A stretch of 64,000 bases of DNA, from assembly GCA_022432975.1 (NCBI GenBank), contig CM039508.1:27022788-27086787 (forward strand), in the 5' to 3' direction. The notes beneath the pieces were generated by a model. The model was not told the origin of the DNA. It did no database searches and saw nothing but the letters and a program-made list of their open reading frames with translations. Position 1 is the first letter of the stretch. Each line of letters opens with the position of its first letter. The DNA comes from Begonia masoniana. Taxonomy: Eukaryota; Streptophyta; Magnoliopsida; Cucurbitales; Begoniaceae. Below are positions 31,644 to 43,376 of the stretch, in pieces. The translations under genes were made by a program, and so were the position numbers.

Positions 31644-33455
31644 TTTTAGTTTCGGTGTGACCCGATTTCTGACTGGGCCAGGCCGGTTTCGGCCCACGTT
31701 GTGAATCTCAATATGACAAGGGTTTTATGTTATATATAAATATATGCTAGTGTGGCAAAATTCATTGTACGTTGATTTTACATAGTGATTTCTCCTCTGC
31801 CCGTGGTTTTTTTCCTTCTAGGGTTTCCACGTAAATCTTGGTGTTCACTGTTTCTCGTTTTTCTTTTTCGTTTTTCAGTTCGGTTTTTTAACAATTTGTA
31901 TCAGAGCTATAGGTTGAAGGTTTTCGGAAATCAGGATTTGACTTTTCGAAAGTATCGAATGTTTTTCAGATTTGCAATTTCGAGAGTTGAAATTGAAATT
32001 TGTGGAAAAAGAAAATAGAAAAGAATATTCTTTTCTATTTGCTCTGGTCGAAGAAACAGAAAAAATGGAGTTTTTGGTTCTGTTGTTCTTATACAGAGGA
32101 CAAGTAGAAACAGAGAAGTTCTTCACGCGAAGAAGAATAGGTCAGTGATTTATCTGCTCTTATACGTAGATGATATGTTGATAGCAGCTAAAGATATAGA
32201 AGATATCAAAACGGTTAAAGTACAATTGAGTAATGAATTTGAGATGAAAGATTTGAGAGCCGCCAAAAGAATTCTTGGTATGGAAATATAGAGAGATAGG
32301 AAAGCTGATAAACTGTACCTAAGTCAAAAGGGGTATATTCAGAAGATTTTGTGCAGGTTTAACATGAATGAATCTAAGCCTGTTAGTATCTCATTAGCAG
32401 CTCATTTCAAACTTTCATCTACTTTATGTCCTCAGTCAGATGAAGAAATTAATTATATGTAACGAGTTCCATATTCTAGTGTAGTGGGATCGTTTATGTA
32501 TGCTATGGTTTGCACGCGTCCAAATTTATCTTATGCTGTCAGTGCAGTAAGTAGAAACATGGCTAATCCAGGAAAGAAACACTGGAAAGTTGTTCAATGG
32601 ATTCTTAGGTATTTGCGGGGAACTAGTGATGTATGTCTTCAATTTGGAAGAAATAGAGATCCGGTAATTGGATACGTTGATTCTAACTATGTAGAAGATT
32701 TTGATAAGAGGAGATCTCTCACAGGATATGTTTTTACAGTTGGAGGTTGTGTCATTAGTTGGAGAGCTACTTTACAAGATACCGTCGCATTGTCTACTAC
32801 AGAGGCAGAATATATGGCTATTACAGAAGCATGCAAGGAAGCCATATGGTTGAAAGGTTTGTTCAGTGAACTCAATAAAGAATTGTAGATTTCCACAGTA
32901 TTTTGCGACAGTCAGAGTGTTATTTTTCTCACCAAAGATCAGATGTTTCATGAGAAGACGAAGCACATCGATATTCGTTATCATTTTGTTCGTGATGTGA
33001 TTGCTCGTGGTGATTTCACAGTGAGTAAGATTAGTACTCATGATAACCCTGCTGATATGTGACCAAAATTTTGCCCACATCTAAGTTCAAACTTTGTTTG
33101 AGTTTGGTTGGTATTAGCTGCTGATTTCGCCCTGAGGGGCTTTTATGGTGGAGGAGCTTTGCCGGAGTTTTGGAGTATATTTTTATGCAGTAAAATTTGT
33201 GTCAAGGTGGAGATTGTTAGTTTCGGTGTGACCCGATTTCTGACTAGACCAGGCCGGTTTCGGTCCACATTGTGAATCTCAATATGACTAGGGTTTTAAG
33301 TTATGTATAAATATATGCTAGTGTGGCAAAACTCATTGTACCTTGATTTTACATAGTGATTTCTCTTCTGCCCGTGGTTTTTTCCCTTCTAGGGTTTCCA
33401 CGTAAATCTTGGTGTCCACTGTTTCTTGTTTTTCTTTTTCATTTTTCAGTTCGAT
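31644..33455 (+). mobile_element. Copia C: internally deleted Ty1/copia element
   Basis: 5' LTR about 31644-31893 and 3' LTR about 33215-33455 are close copies (TTAGTTTCGGTGTGACCCG in both) of the copia B LTR. A tRNA-iMet-like primer site TGTATCAGAGC follows the 5' LTR (31897-31907), and AAGGTGGAGAT precedes the 3' LTR. Both outer edges are damaged: TGTTAG has become TTTTAG on the left, and the right LTR lacks the terminal TTAACA. Inside, gag, protease, integrase and most of reverse transcriptase are gone, joining the leader to the YVDD region near 32140. It depends on other elements for mobility, if any. Confidence 0.88.
32140..33115 (+). pseudogene. Copia C: reverse transcriptase end and RNase H
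   Basis: Starts within the catalytic region (LLLYVDDMLIAAKDIED, about 32156-32205) and runs through VKVQLSNEFEMKDL, RILGMEI then [61 protein letters not shown] and [20 protein letters not shown], ending with HEKTKHIDIRYHFVRD and a stop near the PADM block. Three or four stops interrupt one otherwise continuous frame. RNase H catalytic acidic residues (D in VDSNY, E in TEAEY, D in the FCDSQ block) are still present. Confidence 0.85.
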
Positions 33456-33648
33456 TTCGACTTGGGTTGAATCACAGGTAATTTCAAAATTGCATAGTGT
33501 CTAATGAGATTTGATTGAGTTTAGCTTTTAAAATTAAATTTGACATGAGTTTGTTGGATTTGGTTTCGACTCGGGTTGAATCACAGATAATTTTGAAATT
33601 GCATAGTGTCTAATGATATTTGATTGAGTTTAGCTGCGTTTGAATTAG
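33455..33648. repeat. 109-bp direct duplication flanking copia C
   Basis: TTTCGACTTGGGTTGAATC at 33455 recurs as TTTCGACTCGGGTTGAATC at 33564. The text between continues in parallel, and the first copy ends GACATGAGTTTGTTGGATTT. That same end block lies left of copia C (about 31614-31639), so copia C landed in or next to a tandemly duplicated host sequence. Confidence 0.75.
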
Positions 33649-34400
33649 ATTTGAGCTAAAACAATGTGATTTGATTTTGTTTATTTTTGACATCTAAATT
33701 AAAAATCGAACTATAAATGACGGTTTGCCTTGGTTACGAACTAGTCTTGATTTGTATCATTACATTATTTTGGCTTAATTCCACTGTTCAATCCACCATT
33801 TTGATTTGATTTTCCCACCCTAAATTAGTTTTATAATTTTGAAAGCAACTCAAGCAGAATTTAGAACCTAAGCCCTAGCTTTAAGAGTTGCTTTAAATAT
33901 TAGAAATTTAAGAAGCTGTATACATGTTATATGCATTTTTTTTTAATTGAAAATGTAACTTTTGAATATGAATTTACCTAAGGGAGGTTGATATGCTACC
34001 TCTTCCATATCCCGGTAGGACAGATCTTGCCAGGGATTCCCATATCGAACTGGGCCGGGAAAGAAGGCAGAGTTCAATTGTCATAAGTAAAAGAAATTAA
34101 GTAGTTAGCCCATCTTAAGACTCAAATTTATAATCATACGTTGATCATGAGATAGAAGAATAGCGACCCATCTTTCATAGCAGTATCAGACATCTAAATA
34201 GTAGGAAGCCTACAATCATTATAGTTGAAAACTATATTTTATAGACTTATTATATATAATTTTATGTGAATTTTGATAATTAATTGTATTTATTTTAACT
34301 GCTTTATAGAAAATAGTCATTAAGTTATAACAATGCAAGAATCTTAGTTGATGGATATATTTTGTGAATTTAGATTTTTTTTCTATATTTTTCTAAGGAT
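33649..34400. other. Non-coding spacer with a short GC-richer island
   Basis: AT-rich DNA apart from about 33985-34135, where text such as CATATCCCGGTAGGACAG and GAACTGGGCCGGGAAAG is clearly less AT-rich than its surroundings. It could be an organelle-derived fragment, but I do not recognise the source gene. Nothing coding seen. Confidence 0.4.
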
Positions 34401-36090
34401 TTAAGATAGATTTTGTAACGCTGGTAGTACACCATTTCAACTTTTAACTTTAAATTGTTCATTTTTGTTGACAACGTAAAATGAATAAGTGTCCTGCTTT
34501 TAAAAAACTGAACGACAAAAGACTTTCAAACAATCTCCGAGCATCAACCGATCTAGAAATTAAAAGGCAAGGTGTCAAGTGGTTTGTTCAAAGTGTCGAC
34601 TGATCCAGAACATTTTTTTCAATTTTACCTTTAATTTCAGTTTTTTACATTAATAATTTCACAACACCCTTTGCATCCTTATATTTCATGACAATAAATC
34701 ATCTTCCAAAATACTTTATTAATAAAAAAACGTAGCAATACAAACATAAATATATCTCTATATTTAAAGTTACGTTTAAAGAAGTTTTCTGTTATTTCAA
34801 ATTTTAAGAATTTAACTTATTTTTTTACAGAAAAGTAAATCCTACTAAGCGTGAGAGATTCAGAAAGAGAAGATCTAACCAACCTTCTAAAAAATATTCG
34901 AAGGAAAATTCAATTAGATGACTTGTCACCCAAGCAATTCCAAATAAGAAAAGTTACCAAATATTTCTTTCAACTTCTAGATTCATATAGCAAAAAGCTA
35001 TCTAGAACAAGCCGATGCCGGCTGTTATAAATACTGCAATTTGGATCCAGTTTCGGGTCATTAGAGATTAGTCAATTGTTAAGAGTTTTTCATTGGAGTT
35101 TAGCTTTAAATTTGTTTCTACAAAATTCGGAGCGTTCTTTATGCTTGAAGAGAGAGAATGTAGTATTACAACAAGGAATTTCCAATTATTGATCATCGAG
35201 TAAGATTTTTTACTGTTTTATTTGCTTTTCTTGTACTCTAGGCCACATTCAATCGATTTGCTAGGTTTTCTTTATATTTCATCATGAAATAATTTTCTTT
35301 TAGGTTGAGAAAAAACAGTATCAAACTCTATATTTAATATTTATATGTTATTAGTTTTGAGTAAGTTCTATTGGTTAGTTTATTCAACATTATGCATTAT
35401 TATTATTATGGTAAAATGACAATTGTCTGAATTATAATTTTTTTTCATATGTTAAGAACAGTAAATTGAAATCGAAATCACGTGTTGAATAATGTGCAGT
35501 TAGTTAGCTTTATACATAAAGTTAGAGATTTTATGCAATCAATATAAACATATGGGGTAGCATCACATAACTCATATAGGGTCTTTATCTTTTATTATAT
35601 TTTCTCATAGACATAAGATAATAATAAATAAAATAAATTAATATAGTTATTATGTTACATATTCAATTCTTAGATAGCTAATTGATATTGTTGCAACATT
35701 GTTGTGACTCGTAAATAGAAAAGTATAAAGAACGAGAAATTGAAACTCAATCATCTCTAACATATATATTATTTTCATTTTAATTTGATTTCTTTTATTC
35801 CTTACTTTTAAATTTCAACAATTATAAAAATCAAATCTTTTGTTACGTTCCAAAGAAGTAGGTCAAAATATTTTACACGAAACTTTTATAAATTGTTCCA
35901 CGTGAATTCAACATTGATTTTCATCATTATATTACTTGTTACCATAGTATATTGTTGTGCTTTGGTATAATAGTTTACAAGTTTTTTGTGTCGCCGAAGA
36001 ACAATTTTGATAATTACTTTTAATAGAGTCAATCAGAATTTCTATATTTCTTTGTCACTAAAAATTTGATTTTTATTGCAGGACGTTACC
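34401..36090 (+). other. Probable LTR and leader of an Athila-like element
   Basis: Sits directly upstream of an Athila-like gag. It contains GTTATAAATACTGC near 35026 as a plausible LTR promoter and a degenerate TGTCGCCGAAGAACAATTTT (about 35988-36008) at the place where Athila elements carry a tRNA-Asp primer site. A possible LTR start is TGTAACGCTGG near 34414. No second LTR is available for comparison, so the boundaries are guesses. Confidence 0.4.
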
Positions 36091-37765
36091 CACATGAAAA
36101 TTAAATTGGAAGCAGAGCCAGAGATTAAATCATTTGATCCTTAAATTAAGCGTACTTTAAGAGCAAGAAAAAAGAACCAAAGAGGTAATTTAGTAAAATA
36201 TTCTATGCAACAAGTGATGAAGAATAGGATTCGACCGATTCGAGACTATGCTATTCCGAGAGCACATGGATTGAATTCAGACATATCAAAGTCAAAAAAT
36301 TTGAAATCAAACTTCTAACGTTTCTGATATTGACAACTGTTGGACAATCAGTGGTCAAGCTACAAAATATCTGCATTTTGAAAATTTTGTCAAAATCAGT
36401 GATTCATTCACCGTGGATGGAGTTTTGAAGATGCATTGAGATTCAAATTTTTTTCTTTTTCTTTAAGGGACAAAGCTGAAGATTGGTTAGACTCTATATT
36501 ATCTTATTCTATAACTACATGTAATGAGTTGACAAAAAAGTTTTTGAGCAGAATGCTAAGTCACAAAATGAAATCACTTATTTAAACAATTCGTTGATGA
36601 AATGTTGTATGAAGCATGAATAATATTTAAGGAGCTGCTGAGAAAATTTACACATTATGAAAAAACTGAATGGATGCAATTGAAAATGTTTTATAATAGA
36701 GTAACTGGACAAATTAGAGCTGCTAATAATGCTGCAATAAGTCGAGCGATCTTAGCAAAGACATATGATGATGCTTATAAGATTCTTGAGAGACTATGTT
36801 GGGAAATCATTACTGTTTGCCTACTTAAAGAATAACACTTCAAAAAGTTGTAAGGGTACATGAAGTAGATACTTTATCATCAATCCAAGCTCAAATTTAC
36901 TCGTTAGCAAACATGGTAAAAAAATTGCAACCTAGAATCCAACAGCATGCTATAGCAATTCTATGTGCATTTTGTGGAAGATAACTCTTTTCAAAGAACT
37001 TCCTTTCAAATTTGTAATCATTATACTGCGTGAGAAATTATAATCAGAATTAGGATTTCACCAAGAACAACAATGCCTACTCCAACACTTACCGTTTGGG
37101 TGGAAGCAACATCAAAATTTTAGTTGGAGTTTTCAAGGTCAAAATCAAGGTGATGGACCTTACAATTATCAAAACACACCACAAACTCTACTTGGGTTCG
37201 TTCAACAAAAAAAATCAACAAGCTGAACTTTCCTTGGCAGCTATAGAAAGGTTACTTGAAAGCTACATGAAGAAAAATGATGTCATAGTTCAAAGTCAAG
37301 CTGCGTCATTGATAATTTAGAAAACTAGTTTTGATAAATCGCAAGTTCATTAAATAACCTTCCTCAAGGTGGTCTCCCTAGTAATACAAAAAATCCAAGA
37401 CTTGGGAATAAGGAGCATTGCAAAGCCATCACATTAAAGAATGACAATATTTTTGAAACTATTAAAGCACAAGAAAGGCCTAAAAAAGAAGCTACAACAG
37501 AGTTAAATGAACATCTTTATGAAGAAACAGTGGGAGAGTTGCCCAGCATCAATTTGATGCCTATGTCAGTTTTTAAATAACTTGGTACTGATGAAGCAGG
37601 GCCAACTACAGTGCCCTTCAACTTGTTGATCGATCTTTAGTATATCAAGAAGGGAATATTACAGATGTAATGTTAAAGTGGATAAAATTCTATTCCCTCC
37701 TAATTTTATTATATTGAATTATGAAGCTGGTCATGATATTCTATTTTTAGACACTAGTAGGAAAA
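36091..37765 (+). pseudogene. Athila-like gag and protease relic
   Basis: Broken frames with motifs of the Athila/Tat gag family: KRTLRARKKNQRGN, FFSFSLRDKAEDWLDSILSYS, ELTKKFLSRMLSHKMKSL, ELLRKFTHY, WMQLKMFYNRVTGQIRAANNA and YDDAYKILERL. A protease-like end follows (LPSINLMPMSVFK, then VDKILFPPNFIILNYEAG). Multiple stops and shifts. It is truncated at about 37765 by a CRM-like LTR that lacks its own 5' end, so the junction is a deletion or rearrangement, not a clean insertion. Confidence 0.75.
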
Positions 37766-38894
37766 GAATTGACTATGTAACCAAGTTATCTTATGTGTTT
37801 ATTTGGGGCGAACATTGACATTTTTCTTTGTATTTTCTTTTGGCTAACATTGGCCTTCTTGTTGTTCTTTAAATTATGCATGCATTTAGAATAAGATAGT
37901 TTGGTTGGCTATGGTTTGACACTTGTTCGATTCGGCCATAAGGACTTACCACCGAAACAAAGGAAGACGCACACATGCAAGGATCATACTAAAAGTTCAC
38001 CCTTGAAAGAGGCTTATTGGATGAATTACACAAGGATGAGATTGGATTACTCATTCACAAAAAAGATGGCCAACCCTTTATCACAATCATCAATGGAGCG
38101 CGCGAGATCACACGGCTGAGAGAAATCAAGATATTTATCATTTCCCTCCAAGCATTTGAACTCATGCCAACTCAGCCACGCTCTAGTTGGATCTAGAGAC
38201 CAATGAGAGGATGCCATGCAAATCAAAATCGTCATCAAGTCGGCTACTGAAGGAGGAGCGCGTGGGTGCTTTATAGCCGATCCCTTCCAACGGCTACTTC
38301 CATATTTGGCTGATCTTTCCCTTCTTTGCTTAAACTAAACCCTAGCCACTAGGACTTATTTAAGCATCGTTTTAACATTGTATCTTGGTCAATTTTTGGT
38401 GAAATAAAATCGGTCTTTTCTCTAAAAATCTAGAAGATTTTCGGTTGCTTAGTTTTGAAACCTCGGTGTGTAATATCCTAGTGAAGTGGTCCTCCATTGT
38501 CCCCAAGTACTTGGTTTCTTGTAAACTCTCAATTGACACATTTCCTCTCCTTCCTTTTGAGGTTGGAATCATAGTAGAAGGGTGGTAAACCTGACCCTAA
38601 GTTGGAATTATTCTTCTTGAAGGAACACTCATCCGAAAATACTTAAATTGACTTCTCAGACCAGCCAGGGCTGTTTCATGCAAAACTTTCTAATCTGAGT
38701 TAGTTTTCTTCTAAAAATTTAAGGGACTATCTCTCACATGTCTAATAAGTTCTCTGTCCATTTTCATGGTATTTGGTTAATAATTGATTGAAATATACTG
38801 TATTCTATTGGAGTTCTCTTCTGATTGAGCCGGTAGAGAACCGATCCTATTTTGTGCTATCTTAATTTGGTTTTGCAGGTCTGATTTTGTGTCA
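37766..38894 (+). mobile_element. CRM-like LTR, 5'-truncated
   Basis: From CTATGTAACCAAGTTATC the plus strand parallels the minus-strand CRM-3 3' LTR (same block near 43128-43150), through GGCCATAAGGACTTACCACC, CACATGCAAGGATCA, a TATTTAAGCATCG TATA region near 38357 and GGTTTTGCAGGTCTGATTTT to its end GTGTCA at 38894. About 250 bp of the LTR's 5' end are missing. It faces the CRM-3 LTR in inverted orientation across a 637-bp spacer. Confidence 0.78.
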
Positions 38895-39041
38895 CCACGT
38901 AAATTCTTGTCTGTTGATTTCATCTTTCACTCTTTTAATTAATTCTTGACTGATTCTCATGGTGTGATTTGTTTTATCACAACATACACAAAAGTTCAAC
39001 ATTATAAATTGCAAATGAAAAAAGCTTCCAACAATTAAATT

Positions 39042-39072
<31 letters not shown>

Positions 39073-39531
39073 AGGGGGTGGAATCAAGCAATGATGTAAT
39101 GATGTGTAGACTATTGTAAAATTTATGAAAAACATTAAATCGATAATTTTTTTGAACTTAATTTATTTCTAGAGTGAACAGTAAGATCGTAAAGTATCCT
39201 TAAGTATCTAGATCTCCCTCTCATCCTATTATGTAAGAATGACATGCCAAGAGGACAAAAGGCACAATCCCAAACCTCGACCTCGATTGACTCTTTTCTA
39301 ATAAGTTTGCTCATTTTGCAGCAAAGCCTCCACCACGAAATGAAGGAGGTGATAAGAGAAATCAAAGGGAGTTTCAAGGATCAAACAAAACATGTGCTAA
39401 AGGAAAACCAAGGAGGGAGGACTCGAGCTTCACACTTCGGTCATAGAGGCCACTTTGGAGACCACTTTGGAGGCCACGGTTCTCATCCAACTTTTGAAGA
39501 CTTGAAGGGGAACCAAGCACCCTAGGCTTGG
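38895..39531 (+). other. Spacer between inverted LTRs, with a gag-like start
   Basis: Includes a frame at 39244-39525 (MPRGQKAQSQTSTSIDSFLI..., with HEMKEVIREIKGSFKDQT and a His/Gly-rich FGHRGHFGDHFGGHG) that looks like the N-terminal part of a gypsy gag. It is cut off where CRM-3 inserted. No primer site follows the LTR at 38894. I call it the leader and gag start of the same element as 37766-38894 with low confidence. Confidence 0.4.
39044..39072. repeat. Run of 29 G
   Basis: Uninterrupted G homopolymer after TTGA and before AGGGGGTGGAATC; the setting TTGAGGGGG...GTGG resembles an LTR-element purine tract that has expanded. Length is likely unreliable in any assembly. Confidence 0.9.
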
Positions 39532-39554
39532 TGACACAAAATCATACCTGCAAA

Positions 39555-41994
39555 TGTAATGACCCCATTAGGGCCGAAACCGATTCATAACTTTCGTAGA
39601 TCATTCATACTAAGTTTACTCTCTATGTTATATATTTTTTTTTAAAACAATACTCAAAGACATTGCCCGGTGGTAGACATCTACCGATGGACATAAGCAT
39701 TTCACATGACTCAGGAACATCGCCCAGTAGGAGACATCAACCGGTCACAAACGACAAAACATAATGCCTACTTCTACCGATCACAAAACGACAAGGCACC
39801 GGTCACTAACGACAAACCATTTTCACTCACATCATCCGATCACAAAACGACGATGTTTAACCCACTTCTGCCGATGACGTCAGCCAGATGGATTATTCAC
39901 CCGATCTCTACCGATAGACAGTAACAACATAACTCGACTACATCTACCGATTGACACATGCACCCCACGTGATTCATTAAACATCATCTGATCGCTAAAC
40001 GACAAGACTTTATACACTCTTCTACCGAAAGCAAAATCTACATTTACCGATTGACATATGTAACTCACGTGACGCTTTCTACATCACCCGATAAGAGACA
40101 CCATCCGATAGAAGACATCATCCGGTAGAAGTCATCATCCGATAGAAGTCATCTTCCGATAAGAGACATCGTCCGATAGAAGACATCATCCGATTGAAGT
40201 CATCATCCGATAAGAGACATCATCCGATAGAAGACATCATCCGATGGACAGGAAACATTAACATCTATCGACAGAAATCATCCACCGGTGAACATGTGCA
40301 CTGCACGTGACTCATGAAACATCACTCGATAAAAGACATCATCCAATAGAAAACAACTACCGGTGAACGGAAACACCTATCTTAACAGAGTGATTTCTAT
40401 CGATAGCAGACATCTACCGGTAGAAGACATCTTGACTTTCACAGACTTCAACCTGATAGAGACTATCACGCATAAATATAAACAAGAGATTCATCCAGAA
40501 TACGTGTAGCGGAATACTTATATGAAACAGAACATTTTATAACCTCATAATTACCCATAATCTTAAAATCATTCAGACAAGTCTTAAAATCCTATGTTTT
40601 AAGAAAAATCCCATCCTACTTAGACTTCAACATTCATAATCCTTACTACATCATAAGAACAGTAACCACGGGTCAAATTCGCCTATCAGCCACACACTGA
40701 CACCCTGAGCTCCATCCAGCAACCAGTCTTAGACATCCTCATTGAATTTGAAAATCATCACCTGGTAGTTCTTCACCTACATCATAAGGTTTAAACTATA
40801 AGCCTAATACTTAGTAAGGAATGCAATATTAACATGTATGCATGAATGCACAGATTAATGAGACAGTTCAATGAAACACATATTCATGATCTTTTCTTAT
40901 TCTTGCTCTTGTTCATGTTCATCGTTTTCATCATATGGATTAAGGGAGGATATGTGCCGAAAAAGGGAGTTGACAGTGAGAGTGTACGTAGTCCCTTACG
41001 GGTCGTTGGACAGTGACATACGCCAAACCGCCCCCAACCCTCTCTTAACCCTTGTTGCATAGGTATCATGTTCATATCTTGTTCAGGAGAGAAATCATGC
41101 ACTTAAAACATTTTCATATGCTTGAGAAATAATCATGATGCATGAGCATAAGTATTCTTAGTTCATCATACCACAGAACAGGTCATTCATTCATCAAGAG
41201 ATCATATAACAACTCGAGAACCATAACCAAACAGGCAATAACACAGATCACTTTCGAACATCATAGACAAATTCTACCTAATACTCTTATAATGTAGGGT
41301 CCTAGTGGCTGGAAATCTTACACATTCACTTACCTGGTTTCCCTAGCAAATGAGGCACTTCTCTTTAACCTTCTTCACCTAAAACATTTCACATTACAGA
41401 GTTAAAACAAAGTCCTAAAAGTCCTAACCAATAGTCATCATAGAATCTAACGTACATGTATCTCTAAGTTCTTTAGTCAAGCACCTTGTGTGCGTAGATT
41501 AAGTTACAAGAACCTAAAATAACCAGATTCATCCTAGTAACTAAACACAGATTACAAATGTCACTACTATTACACAGCCATTGATGAATCCGAAACTACA
41601 AGTCTTAGCTAAAAACAGAGCTCTAAGTAACTAACCAGCAACTACATTGTCTAAGTCTTACCTAGAGCGTGGATTGTCAGGGTGGAGACTGAAGAATCGA
41701 TCGTCGATAGAGGAGTAGCTGGCCGAGTGAGAGAGAGAGAAAGAGCTCTGGAGAAAAGGGAAATCGCCGGGAGAGGAAATGTCAGCTACAGTGGGGTTTT
41801 ATTGAGGTTTAAGGATTTCTATTTCCCATTTATACTAATTAAAATCCATCTTAATTACAATTGTGCCACCCAACCTAGTTTCACACTACGTGGAAATCAA
41901 TAAATCAGGCATTAATTTAAAGTAAAAAGGTCGATAAAAGGTGGCAGTTAAATCAGATAAGAAAATCACTTGCCCGAAATTGTCGGGTGTTACA
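39555..41994 (-). mobile_element. Solo LTR of the Tekay-like family, TSD GCAAA
   Basis: 2440 bp from TGTAATGACCCC to GTCGGGTGTTACA, flanked by GCAAA at 39550-39554 and 41995-41999. It is the same LTR family and orientation as the LTRs of the full-length element 47875-59511 (for example the CCGATAGAAGACAT repeats, the TAAGCCTAATACTTAGTAAG block and the CTTACCTAGAGCGTGG donor region). It carries the 45-nt cassette at 41334-41378. Confidence 0.93.
40080..40260. repeat. Short tandem repeats in Tekay-like LTR
   Basis: Ten or so imperfect copies of CATCATCCGATAGAAGA, denser here than in the two LTRs of 47875-59511 (around 48220-48620 and 57490-57910), where the motif is dispersed among CTACCGGT and CACGTGAC blocks. 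Confidence 0.8.
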
Positions 41995-43376
41995 GCAAAA
42001 CCAAGTTAAGATAGCACAAAATAAGATCAGTTCTCTCTTAGCTCAATTTGAAGAGAACCCAAATAGAATGCAGTATATTTTAATCAATTCTTAACCAAAT
42101 ACCATGAAAATTGACAGAAAATTTACTAGACGTGTGAGAGATAGTACCGTAAATTTACAGAAGAAAACTCGCTCAGATGAGAGAGTTGTGCATGAATGGC
42201 TGCTTCGAGAAGTCAATTTAAGTACTTTCGGATGAGTGTTCCTTAAACTTTCGGATGAGTGTTCCTTCAAGAAGAATAACTCCAGCTTAGGGCCAGGTTT
42301 ACCACCCTCCTACTATGATTCCAACCTCATATGGAAGGAGAGGAAATATGTCAATTGAGAGTCTACAAGCAACCAAGGACTTGAAGACAATGGAGAACAA
42401 TTCCGCTCGGATATTACACATCGAGGTTTCAAAACTAGGCAACCAAAGTTCTTCTAGGTTTTGAGAGAAAAGACCGATTTTATTTCACCAAAAATTAACT
42501 AAGATACAATGTTAAAAAGATGCTTAAAAAAGTCTTAGGGTTAGCTAGGGTTTAGGTTAAGCAAAGAAGGGAAAGATTGGCCAAATATGGAAGTAGCCGT
42601 TGGAAAGGATCGGCCATAAAGCGCTCGCGCTCTTTCTTTAGTAGCCAACTTGATGATGATTTTGGTCCGTATGACATCCTCTCATTGGTCTCTAGATCCA
42701 GCTGGAGTGTGGTTGAGTAGGCATGAGTTCAAATGGTTGGAGGAAAATGATAAATATTTTGATTCATCTTCCGCGCATGATGCTCGGCCGTGTGATTCAT
42801 CTTGCGCGCATGATGCTCGGCCGTGTGATCCTGCGCACTCCATTGATGATCGTGACAAAGGCTGGGCCATCTTTTCCATGCATGAGTAGTCCAAGCCCAT
42901 CCTTGTGTAATTCATCCAATAAGCCTCTTTCAAGGGTGATCTTTTAGTATTATGTTTGCATGTGCGCGCCTCCTTTTGTTTCGGTGGTAAGTCCTTATTG
43001 CCGAATCGAGCAAGTGTCAAACCACAGGCAACCAAACTAAATGTATGCATGATTTAAAGAACAAAAAGAAAGCCAATGTTCGCCAAAAGAAAATACAAAG
43101 AAAAAGGTCAATGTTTGCCCCAAACAAACACATAAGATAACTTGGTTACATAGTATTGATCTTGGGAAGACAAATTCCATCTTCCTTATGACTTGAATTC
43201 GGGCGCAATTCCCATGAGAGCATGTTCAAAGGATTATCCATGTCCATAGAATTCGGTTCCCACTTTAAGTTAGTAAAATTTTTCATGCCTGCAAAACTAT
43301 CAAATGTGTAAGTTAAATTATTAAGAGAAAACGTACCTTGGCTTGGGAACGGGTTAACGGCCTCTATGACATATCA

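Larger units (their letters stand above)
39532..43376 (-). repeat. CRM-3 3' LTR, split by a solo LTR
   Basis: On the minus strand it starts TGATATGTC at 43376 right after a purine-type GACGAGGA, and ends TTTTGTGTCA at 39532. About 1400 bp without the nested insertion. TTTTGCAG/GC lies 75-90 bp from its start (about 43285-43295), and GGTTTTGCAG/GT near its end straddles the inserted solo LTR. Codes a tail NLKWEPNSMDMDNPLNMLSW similar to that of CRM-1. Confidence 0.82.

Noticed and set aside
39244..39525. A His/Gly-rich host gene
   Set aside because: Context (between CRM-like LTRs) and the start with a charged, coil-like segment fit a gag N-terminus truncated by CRM-3 better; listed only as a low-confidence gag-like start.
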